This document shows, piece after piece, positions 1 through 11,770 of a stretch of DNA of 64,000 bases. The position numbers and the translations under genes are program-made. The stretch comes from Blastomussa wellsi (taxonomy: Eukaryota > Cnidaria > Anthozoa > Scleractinia > Plerogyridae): assembly GCA_947652115.1 (NCBI GenBank), contig OX393568.1, positions 9,238,387 to 9,302,386 on the forward strand, given 5' to 3'. The notes under the pieces are model-generated. The model ran no database searches. It saw only the letters and a program-made list of their open reading frames with translations, and was not told the DNA's origin. The number at the start of each line of letters is the position of its first letter. Positions within the stretch are counted from its first letter, which is position 1.

Positions 1-862
1 CATGAAGCTCAATTTGAACAGCTTTCTTGACATGTTCTGGAGACAGGGGTGATTCTAACTCGAAAATGTTCACTAGTGAATATTTTTTCTCTCACAAAAC
101 CCAAAAATCATTTGCATTTTGCGAGTTTGTTAGCATTAATTTCAAGCCCTGTTATTCAAGATGGGTTAGATCACAGACTACAAATAAGTCCTCTACTCTT
201 TTGGAAGTGATCTGAGTAATACTACTTACCGGTATATATCAAACAAGATTATAATTACCTTGGTGGCCATTTTGTCCTTGGTGTTTGTTAGAATACAAGG
301 CATAAATATCGTGCACAATGTTTTTGAAAACTTCCTTTTGCTCTGGGTCAAGAGTCTCTAATCCTGAGTGCTGAAGGAATTTTTGCCTTACTGATTTTAC
401 TGTCAGATTCCTGAAAACAAGGCATACTATTTGAGTGTACTATTTAGCTGAGGGAATGCAGCAGGTACCATACAAACTATAGTAAAAATTGCAGCTGCAA
501 TGGGGAAGTTGGGGCGCCGGAGGGAGTGGGGGGGATGGGGCGGATATGAAATGGAATGGCCTTAGGTATTAAACTCTGAATCAAACTGATATACACTTTT
601 TTTTTGCGTTGTCATTTTTCTGCCGAAATTTATCTGGTATTTTCAACAGTTTATCTCCCCCCAAAAAGACTGCATATTTGTCTACTACTGGGCAATTTAC
701 ACAGGCACGCTGCAGGGAACCTCTTTGCAAAATATATGTCAGTCATACCCTTGCAGTCCCAAGTGCCAGGCAACCAAGAGAAACTTACCCAATGTCGTCA
801 CTTTTCCTGAATACTCTGTGCACAAATTTTCTAATAGTCGATTCGTCAATGTTTTCCGCCAT
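1..862 (-). CDS. HIRIP3: HIRIP3-like histone chaperone, N-terminal part (gene runs off left edge)
   Basis: Three coding exons are visible: 789-862 (starts ATGGCGGAA), 259-410, and 36 down to the window edge. Donors gtaag and gtaatt and acceptors ttttcag and ctccag agree in phase (2, then 1). About 87 residues can be read. The second exon has the pattern LT..VR..FLQHSG..LDPEQK, which fits my recollection of the N-terminal domain of HIRA-interacting protein 3 (LT..VR...L.HSG...L.PE.K), a fold resembling the DEK C-terminal domain. HIRIP3 proteins bind H2A-H2B and HIRA in the nucleus; the acidic middle and C-terminal CHZ motif would lie outside the window. The exon chain is directly seen; the family name is inferred from a short, fairly divergent domain, and another DEK_C-like chromatin protein is possible. 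Confidence 0.65.
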
Positions 863-1041
863 CTCTCCTATGCAGTGTTGCTGAAACGTCACTGACGCTG
901 AACTGGGATTTGCACGAGTGGCGGGAAGAACGCAACATGAGACACAACGTGAAAACCCTGATGAGAATTACATGAAGTGCCTTTCAACTCTTATGATCAG
1001 CGGTCAGCTGTTGCCGATTATGCGTAATATCAGCGTTCAAC
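863..1041. promoter_or_regulatory. Divergent promoter between HIRIP3-like gene and PLRG1
   Basis: The two start codons lie only 179 bp apart on opposite strands, so both transcription starts and 5' UTRs must fit here or in an unseen upstream exon. No TATA box is evident. Both starts read ATGGCGGA, a YY1-like word overlapping the initiator codon on each side. Bidirectional use is inferred from the spacing. Confidence 0.6.
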
Positions 1042-4000
1042 ATGGCGGAGGTAAGACGTTTTCCATGTGATTGCATCTTTCTCTTAGTTTTATACTGATC
1101 TATTTAATATTTCTTATTCTAGGATATCGTGAAGCATTCAGTACACACACTTGTGTTTCGCTCCCTCAAAAGAAGCCACGACATGTTTCTTCACGATAAC
1201 TCCCTGCCACTGAAAAGGGACGAAAAAAGGTATTAAACGATTGAATGAATACTCAATAGCTTATTGCTGAATGCAAACAAAATGAAGCAGTTGATCGCGA
1301 TTGCATTGATCGGTTGATCAACTGACCAGAGCTTTTAAACGCACCTCAAAACTGCAGAAATATATGTTGTGGTTCAAATTTATCCTTGGTTTAAAATGTT
1401 TTAAACCAGTTTGATTTTGATTTCCCTTTGTTTCAGGTTATGTTAATCAACTGAGACAATGAGAAATAAATATCAAACTGGTTTAAAAATTTTTAAACCA
1501 AAGATAAAATTAAACTACAACATGCATCATATACACCGCAACCTGCGCCTTATTGAATAGCAGGTCACATGCCTTGTTCTTCGACCAGGCGAATCTCTGA
1601 GGTTTACCTAAGGTGACTATTTCCAGTCATCCATAATCCCATAATCCCACAGAAGAAAAGTGGAAATTGAAGCAAACTACTATTCTCACTGCATAATTAC
1701 TCTATGATCGTGCATACTTGTTGTCGTGGTAATGCTTTGTACTCCTAGACTATATATTTGTCTGCTCGACCTGAAAAATCACTCTGGTATGGCAGGCAAC
1801 TTTTGTGACTCCCTCCTCCCGCTCTCTCCTCCCCCCCCCCCCCCCCCATTTTCCTGGTGGCAGTTGACAAGCTTAGTGCAAGTATATCCTTGTTGCATGC
1901 CTATTGCCTCGACAGTTGTGTGCTTTTCCCATAACTTAACCATATGCAATGACAATGAGGTAATGAGTATGCAGTGAGAATACAGATCTATACAGGGCTT
2001 GTCTGACCTGGCAGTGGAAGTAAGAACGAGAAATACATGGTGTCTATTTTGGTAAGCCTCATCTTACTTGGTGGTCTTGGCAGTGGATGTAAAAAGTGAA
2101 AAGTACATATTGTGGATGTCTAGGTCTATATATATGGTGGCTCTTTTGGCTCAGTAGGGGAATGCAGGGGACCGGGATATTATGAGTTGATAGATCTATG
2201 TGGTTTATGGTCAGACTGCTTCATGGTTAGATCGCTCCAAGTCAGTTCGGTCCCACTTTGAGTTAGATCAGCCATCATAGAAGTGACTTGACTCCATTCT
2301 TTAACTTACCGGTAACACAAACTTCAGAGTGATGAAGTTGAATTTGCTACACAGGTAAAGGGCCCATTTCCCAATTCATGCACACATTGCTAAGGAGGTG
2401 AAATTTCCCTTCCAGTTACTTACGTTAGCCTGATCGCGGAAAATAAAAACAACTCAACAACTTGCAAATTTGCTTATATTTTACATGTTTTTTCTTTGTG
2501 TTTCAAAAGATGCAAAATACAAAAAGTACAAGCAAAGACAAAATAAGAGAAAAACAGAAAAGCAAGAGCAAAAGAAGGAAAAAAAAACTAACTTGGCATG
2601 GCTTTGTTTGATCTTTCCAAAGTGCGCTGGGTAGTGTTAATTTTGCACGCGCAATTGCGTACAAAACATTGGCTATTAAACATTTGCATGGATGACATTT
2701 TTGTGAAGTCACGTTTTCGTTGTTTGTCTGCTCTGATTAAAATGACGGTAGATGATTCACATCAATTGTTCTCCAAAAATATTCTGGGATGAATTTACTG
2801 TTTTTAATGCAACCTCCATTCAAAACTTCTATTTGTGAGGGCAATTATCAAAGCGTTTTTTAAAAGTTTAACTCAGTCACACACAAAATGCAAATATTCA
2901 TGAGCAATCACTGAAAATACCGCAAGAAATGGTGCAATTTTTCCGTGATATAATTATTTTGGTGCCGCCACTATCTTCTTATTCAATTTCAAATAGTGCT
3001 AGAACTAAATTTTTAATTCTTCGCTGCAGCGATCAAGCTACTAATAACTCAAAATAACTCGGCCCACACTTAACAAGTCGCCAAGCAAGTCAAGGGTCAA
3101 TGTGAGGTCTTGTGCATCTCATGTGAATGGCTACTGTTCTTTCTTCGAGGAATACAATAAATTGTTTTCTCAAAATCCTTTTCAAGTCATGCATATTCGA
3201 GAAACTCGATTCTCATGTCTTGAAGTTCAAGTGACTTGAGAATCGAGGATCGAGTCAAGACTGTCAACTGACATTTGAGCAGTACTGTAGTTTATCTTTA
3301 AAGATTAGTCGCCTCCTGCTCTAACTGTGGAGGGGATTGGGAACAGTTAATCTATAAAATAAATTGAGCCGAATGTGATTGATCGAACCACATCACATTC
3401 AAAATCCTAAAATATTGTACGTCTCTGATACAAATTCTAGTTAATGGCAACTAGATCCTGATAGTACTGTGTTCATTGCTGCATAACATTCCTCTGTATT
3501 TCCCTCATCAGTGACCAAGCAAAAAGTTTGTGTAAAATCCGCGATGAGTATTTTTTAGTAAAAGATCTGGTATCGCCCAAAGAAAGCATGGCATCAAATG
3601 GAAACCCTGTGACAGGCGCTTACCCTTCAAAGCAAGGTACAGTATAATACAAAATTTTTAAAAACCTCTGATTACTTGATCCAAAAGTGTTTGCCTTCCC
3701 TCCTTCAAACACTGTATTTTTACACCTGATGTCTTAAACCAATTTTCATTTCCCTTGGAGATTCAAGAAAGTTTCAGTTGATTTCTATTTCACTTTGTTT
3801 TAGATTATAGTAATGAAATTGATTCAATGAAAATTTGATAAAAAAATGTTCCATCTGCTCAGTTTCAGATGTACCACCATTGATACAAGGAGCCCATCCA
3901 TACCCATCTGCTCCAGGTAACCATGACAACTTGTTGCAGTATGCCCCTTTTGGGCCACCTTCATGAGGACGAGTGAATGGTATTGCTGGTAAAATAGTTC

Positions 4001-7000
4001 TTAATTGTCCCACGCTCACAACAAATTAAAGACAATAAAGATGAAATGATCAGTTATAACGCAAGTGTGGGACAAAGTAAACTTCAGAGTCCCTGACAGG
4101 AATCGAACCCATAACCTCCCAGATACCAGTTGGGCATTCTAACTGAGAACTCTTGATAATTTGGTTTTATCAACTGGGTTGATAATGTGAATTGGCCACC
4201 GTAAAGAGATTTGAAAGCTGACGTTTCGAGCATTAGCCCTTCGTCGGAGCGAAGGGCTAACGCTCGAAGGGCTTCATCGCTTCGACAAAGGGCTAACGCT
4301 CGAAATGTCAGCTTTCGAATCTCTTTACGGTGGCCAATTCACATTATCAACCCAGTTGATAAAGCCAAATTATCTTGTTATATTTCCCACTGACGAAGCA
4401 CCACAGTTTCTTTTGTTTTTCCTCGCGAGTTATGAGCAACTACTTTCATCTGTAGGCAATGATAAGCATTGAACCATTCCAGGGCTGTCACTCAGGGCCT
4501 GGGGCTGGGGAATTTCACCGGCCAGAACGAGTTTGGGCCCTGGCTACTTTGAAACAAAACCAAAACACCGGAAAGTGAAAAATACATCAAACAAGAAAAT
4601 CCCCCGGCTACTTTTTTACTTTCCCCGCCTACTTGAAAATTTAGTGAGAGCCCTGCATTCAACAAAGGGAAATTAAATTTTACTCCAACTAGTGTATATA
4701 TGTATTTAGATATTAGAGATAAAAGGATTTACACATGTATGTATTTTATGCTACAATATGTAGGTGTGGCTTTGACTTCAGAAACAGCAGCAAATAAAAG
4801 ATCTCTCTCACAAGCTGGAGTTCAACAACTAATGTCGATTCTTCCACCAACAGCATCACAGTGAGTAGTGCCAGGCAAATCACTCATAACAATCTACTGT
4901 ACATGGTTTGAAATTTAAAAAAATAATAATGTCACCATTTTGCGCCCAGTTACAAAAAATTGGAACTGGATTTTGACAAAAAACCTTAGAATTTCTGTTT
5001 TAAGTTAGACAGTCACAAAATTGATTTGGGCAAAAACTAGTCACAAAATTGAAACTGAAGAGGAAGTTTTAGTCACAAAAAGGAAAATTTGGTCGCAAAT
5101 GCGACTGTATAGGTTGCAATTTTGAGTCCTGCTGTAAAAAGCCTGCTGTGAGAACATGAACAACTGAGCAATGCTGCAGGACTTTTAGAGTCTCAGCTTG
5201 CCTGTTTAATATTCGGACCTTGTCCCAAATAGAAATAGATTTTTCTTATTTGTCCTTCCTATTTGTTTTATTTTATTTTTTTTAATATTGTAACTAACAA
5301 AGTCTTAAGAAGTTTTCAAATCTGATTGGTTTTCCCATTGCTTTCTATTTAACAATTAGACTACAAGCCCTCTTCTTCAATGAGCAAACAGTCAATGAGG
5401 TGCAGCTGAGTTGACTATCGCTCATAGAAAATGATGGCGAGTAGTCTAATTGTTTTAATAGAAACTCTAAAGGATCACATTCCAAAAGCTACAATTTTGT
5501 CATTGTTTCAGCTAAAAATCAGGAAAAATCTTGTCCTCGAAGAGCATTGCGCATGCAATCATTTTCTATCGGTGAATAGAAAACAGTGGGAGAACCAATC
5601 AGATTCAACGATTTCCAATAAAACAGCTGAGTTTCTACTAATTAACATTAGACTAAAAGCCTGAGATTTCTACGAGTAATAGTCCGATACATAATTTGTA
5701 AATTTAGACTCCAAGCACAGAAGGAGAGTCCAGGTGTTATGGACATTCAACAGAAGGCTCTTGCTTCTGGTGGCAAAGAGCGACTTGGCCCTTCATCCAA
5801 AGCATTGGTGTCTATCAGTGGAACTAAATCATCAACAGCTTTGGTTCAACAAAAGAAGGCAGCATCCCTGCCCAAACCACAGTGGCATCCACCATGGAAA
5901 CTGATGAGGGTACAAACTTGGTTTTATTTTAAAATAACAAATTATTTGAATGTTATTAACATTATGTTAACCCTTTTGCAGATAGTTTGAGCCCAGACAT
6001 TAGGGCTCCAAATAACAGTTGGTTAGTCAATGACTGACCAAAATTTTGCCTATGCCTATTGAAACCCCAAGTGTGGTCAGACGGAAATGTCCGGACAATT
6101 TTTCACTTTTCATTTCAAACGCTGATGTTTTGCGTGACCCCACATTATCAAGCATGATGTCTTATCAAAAAGTCCTTTCACAGGAAAAAAGTTATTTGCA
6201 GCCCAGTACATTGGCCTGGCTTGCGAGGTGTTCTTAGACATAGTGTCTCATACCGTGGCAATGTATAAATTTTTAAAGTCATACCACCAAATAACTAATG
6301 GGAAAACCTTACAAGAATGCTTGAGTAATGGGATCCAATGAAAAGTGCTCACACATCCATAATAGGACTGCTTGCAATAGAGAAGTGCATGTTTACCTTT
6401 GGCAGTCATTACAAATCAAATAGTTTTCCAGATATTTCTCAATTTACCTGGTGAGCAGCGGTATATACGTCATTTGCCACTTAACAACGAGGTTAGAGTC
6501 ACTGTGTTGAGATAAACCATGATTACCCAGTGCTATTTCCTCGAAACTCAAAACATTACTGTGTTCTTACGGCATTCACTGGGTGGCGTGCTTGAATTGT
6601 GCCCAGAACAGCAGATAAACCCAGTCACCTGTTCACATACATTGTAATCGAATAAATTATGTTGTTATCATGATTGTTTACTTTATGATTAAGAATAAAA
6701 ATTTAAATGGCTTTAACATTAGAATATTAGTCAAAAAACAAAGCACCTTTACCCTTTTTGTCACCCACCACATTTAAAGTGCTACTGCAACAACAATTTT
6801 GAAATTTTTTTCCTGGTTTTTTATATGTTAATTTCATATTTAGAAACTGAGTTACTGGAATCAGTGTAATTTGTTCCAACCTGGCAACACAGTCCCCTAA
6901 AACAAGTATCATAAAACCGTAAAAATCATGTCTGCCATTGCGCAAGCAACAAACAAAGTTGTTTACACTATGGTGTCATAGTCACAACATGTGATGCAGC

Positions 7001-10000
7001 TAAATATACGCAAAGTAGGAAAATATTATTATATAGCGGCTTATCCCAAGAGCGTGCCGAAAAAAAAACTTACAACAAAAACAATTAATTTAACCCAAAA
7101 AAAGAAAAAAATAAAACTTACATTTGAGGAAATGAATTCTCAGACGTACATTTGAAGTCCTTTGCTGCTCTAAATTGCAATATAACAGCTACAGTACTTC
7201 ATAGTATATTTCACAAATAAAAATATCTTTCCCAACAAACCTCACTGCACCTTTACCCCTTGGACGACATGGCTTGAGACTCACGGTAACCAACTAGCCA
7301 CAGGCTAGTGAAATTTCAGTTTTGGCTGGTAGGGTTTAGCTATTTGGGCTAGTAAAAGTTGTGAAGCACTGGAGTACTGGACAAAAACAAAAACGAAAAT
7401 TATTTCGAATGATTGAGGAAAAATGATACAAGAGAATCCAGTAAGAACGGGAACTATGAGTGAGCAGACTTCATTCAATTAACTGCCTTTAAAAATGTTT
7501 GAGCTCAACCACTCTTACAAGACAATTCTGGCCACTAGGCTAGTGAGCTAAAAAGTAAGATGAGTACACGTATGGGTATGAGTACTAGATGAGTAAGATC
7601 GAAAGGTTCTCACTCTTCTTGCATGGCAAACTAAATTAGCCACACTTTGGGGTGTTGGTTGTGACTATGATGTCAGGTGCGTTGTCAACTCAATTCCCCT
7701 ATCAAACAGTAAATGTAATAAAATCATCGAAATAATTTTGTGATTTTTTATCCTAGGTAATCAGTGGCCATACTGGTTGGGTTAGATCAGTAGCTGTAGA
7801 GCCTGGTAACCAGTGGTTTGCCACAGGTTCTGCTGATAGGACCATCAAGGTACGTAATGTTAGGTGAGAAGTTAGGCAAAGAGTAAATTCAAGAAATCAT
7901 AGAGCTTGTTTTTTAGTCCCTCTATGGGTGTTTCTGAAGAAATCGAAGATGCGACAATAATATTAATCTCGAGATTATACCCAGTTCACTCTACATGTAT
8001 GTCGTGCCTACAGGAAAGCAAGTCTTGAACATAGTTTGTTGAACATAATCACAATTCCCAACAGACTCATTTCAATGAGAGCCTGGCTTTTAATTACCGC
8101 CTTGAAATTTGTCAAAGTAGAAATTAAAGTACTGTATAAAAATAATGTGATCCAGGAATGTATTACATCAAAATAATAATTTTACCAGTGATGCTCAGTA
8201 CGACGTACATCGGTTCCGTTTTGCCTGGTCCAGTAGCCAATATGAAATTCTGGTATTGTGTGTGCTTTGATCTTTGATGATTGGTGTTGTTGTATTTCTA
8301 AGATCTGGGAGCTTGGAAGTGGCAAGTTAAAGTTGTCGCTGACAGGTCATATAAGTACTGTTAGAGGATTAGTAGTCAGCCCAAGACAACCTTACCTGTT
8401 TTCATGTGGCGAAGACAAGCAAGTTAAATGTTGGGACTTGGAGTACAACAAGGTAAATGATAAAGCTCTGACTATTGAGTGTTTTATTCATACCCATGTA
8501 AGAAATAATCTGATATTAAGCATAAATACCTCCATTCTGATGGCACAGCTATGCAGCAATCTGATCAGGGCCGACAGGTTGTTGCATGGTTGCATGGTTG
8601 CGAGTTTTCATGTGTGGGTAATTACAAATCGGAACTACTGCATGAGTCTCTACAGTGCTGCATCACTATTCTTCATTTCTCGTGTCACTTTTTAAAGGTT
8701 GTGCGACACTACCATGGTCACTTAAGTGCTATTTACTCACTGGATCTTCATCCCACAATTGATGTGTTGTTAACCTGTGGTAGAGATGCGACAGCTAGAG
8801 TAAGTAATTGTTTTCTTTTCATAATAAACAGCCCATCATTTCCGTTGTGTGCATATATAACACATGTAGCTTTAAATTAACGTCTGTATGTTTGATTCAG
8901 TTTATGGCCAACTTCAAGGCACTTATTCCATGTATAACATTGTTAGGCCAATCTTTCTGCTATAAAACAAAACATTCAACTTCTCCAGGCACTCGGAACA
9001 AACACAAATTAATTTCCTAAGACCTGTTTGTGTTTTTAAGATCCATTGTGGAACTCACATTCATCTGTAGTTTCAAGAAATATGTTTGTTATGTTTTATA
9101 TATTCATTATTTAGTGAAAAGATTATTGTTTCATGTTAAGGTTTCTTGTGAGCAAACTTAGGCGCCACCCTATTAAAATGCCTGGAAGCATAGATGTTCT
9201 GGGCATCAATGTGACACATTTAGGTTATGATTTCAGATGTTCTTTGTTCTAAATGTAGCACATTTAGGTTATGATTCTGAATGTTCTTTGCTCTCAGTGT
9301 GGCACATTTTGGTTATGATTTTGGATGTTCTTTACTCTCAATGTGGCACATTTTGGTTATAATTTTGGATGTTCTTTGCTCTCAGTGTGGCACATTTTGG
9401 TTACAATTTTGGATGTTCTTTATTCTCAATGTGGCACATTTTGGTTATGATTTTGGCTGTTCTTTACTCTCAATATGGCACATTTTGGTTACAATTTTGG
9501 ATGTTCTTTACTCTCAATGTGGCACATTTTGGTTATGATTTTGGATGTTCTTTACTCTCAATGTGGCACATTTTGGTTATGATTTTGGATGTTCTTTACT
9601 CTCAATGTGGCACATTTTGGTTATAATTTTGGCTGTTCTTTACTCTCAATGTGGCACATTTTGGTTACAATTTTGGATGTTCTTTGCTCTCAGTGTGGCA
9701 CATTTTGGTTATGATTTTGGATGTTCTTTACTCTCAATGTGGCACATTTTGGTTACAATTTTGGATGTTCTTTACTCTCAATGTGGCACATTTTGGTTAT
9801 GATTTTGGATGTTCTTTACTCTCAATGTGGCACATTTTGGTTACAATTTTGGATGTTCTTTGCTCTCAGTGTGGCACATTTTGGTTACAATTTTGGATGT
9901 TCTTTACTCTCAATTTGGCACATTTTGGTTATGATTTTGGATGTTCTTTGCTCTCAGTGTGGCACATTTAGGTTATGATTTTGGATGTTCTTTGCTCTCA

Positions 10001-11725
10001 GTGTGGCACATTTAGGTTATGATTTTGGACATTCTTCACTCTCAATGTGGCACATTTTGGTTACAATTTTGGATGTTCTTTGCTCTCAATGTGGCACATT
10101 GTGGTTATGATTTTGGATGTTCTTTGCTCTCAGTGTGGCACATTTTGGTTACAATTTTGGATGTTCTTTACTCTCAATGTGGCACATTTTGGTTATGATT
10201 TTGGATGTTCTTTACTCTCAAATATTATGTGGCACATTTTGGTTATGATTTTGGATGTTTGTTACTCTCAAATATTATGTGGCACATTTTGGTTATGATT
10301 TTGGATGTTCTTTGCTCTCAATGTGGCACATTTTGGTTACAATTTTGGATGTTCTTTGCTCTCAGTGTGGCACATTTTGGTTACAATTTTGGATGTTCTT
10401 TACTCTCAATGTGGCACATTTTGGTTACAATTTTGGATGTTCTTTACTCTCAAATATTATGTGGCACATTTTGGTTATGATTTTGGATGTTTGTTACTCT
10501 CAAATATTATGTGGCACATTTTGGTTATAATTGTGGATGTTCTTTAGGTGTGGGACATGAGAACCAAAGCCTGTATTCACACACTGACAGGTCATACAAG
10601 TACAGTTGCAGTCGTTAAATGCCAGGCTGTAGAGCCTCAAGTAAGTAAACAACGTAAATTATAATTATACAGGAAAATAGAGTTTGTTCATATTTTTGGA
10701 ATTGATCATTTGATGCACAGTAGGCAGGGGGTGTCTTGATTATTCCCTCAATTCATCTCGTTATTACTGTGCTATATTAATTTTAGAGCTTACTTTTTAA
10801 TATCATAATGGGAGAAGTCATGTCCATGGATCAGCTTCCATAACAGCAAGCTCTAAAACAGAACATTTGAACGTCGGTTTTATAAACACTTCCCCAGTGA
10901 GATTCCTGTTGACCTTCAGATCTAGGTTAAGTTTGTCAGTGTTGAGTGAGTATGTGTACAACTTTTCAAACCTGGTACACGGCTTACTTATAGCACCTTT
11001 CAATAACACGGAAACTCTGCTCATCTCAACGGTTACATTTTTCACTGCCATCAATCATCAAGCAGGCCTCGCAGGAAACAGAAGTTCACCTCATCAACAG
11101 GGTCAAAAGGCCATGTTTGTCAGTTGTGATCATATTTTACTTGCTCTCATTCCTCAATGATGCTAATTAATTTTCTGTATCATTTAATCTAATAAACACA
11201 ATGGTGATGCTAAAAAAGTATTGAAATATGCGTAGTGACTTCACCACATCAGCTATGCTGCAACACCATTTTAAATTTTAATCAAGTCCAGGAAACATCA
11301 AGCAATTTTTGTATGTTGTATTAACCAGTATTAGAATATAGCCCTGTATGCTCACCATGGAATTTTAGCGGGCTTTATTTTTAATAGAACATGGGCAAAA
11401 ACTAGAAGCCCAGTACCCTGGATGTAGTTTATGTTGCGTTGCGAATTGATTTTTTTAATGTTATATTCTAAACCAGCTAGAAGATGGGTTTCCCAATGTC
11501 CTATAAGAAAATAATGCCCTTTTGAGGTCTAGAAAAGCAGCTGAACGCCCTTGCCTAACAGCTCGGGGCATCCACTAGCAGCTTTTCTAGACCTCAAGCG
11601 GGCATTATTTTCTTATAGAACATGGATACCCATCTTCTAGAAGGTAGATAACTATAATCAAGTAATGTTGTATCATCCATGAGTGTCTTTAACACATCCT
11701 TGACATTTTGTTTGCTATGATGATG

Positions 11726-11770
<45 letters not shown>

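Noticed and set aside
2331..2437. Box C/D snoRNA in PLRG1 intron 2 (GTGATGA ... CTGA)
   Set aside because: Spacing is long, no C'/D' boxes or terminal stem are evident.
4080..4155. tRNA gene on the minus strand
   Set aside because: Only a B-box-like and a weak A-box-like word are present; acceptor and anticodon stems cannot be formed, so SINE remnant is preferred.
9192..10545. CRISPR-like regular repeat
   Set aside because: Units are contiguous 44-mers with no unique spacers, inside an intron of an animal gene.
9281..10547. Many overlapping 80-100-codon frames rich in [17 protein letters not shown] repeats
   Set aside because: They are translations of the 44-bp minisatellite in three frames; they lie in a PLRG1 intron and have no independent gene features.
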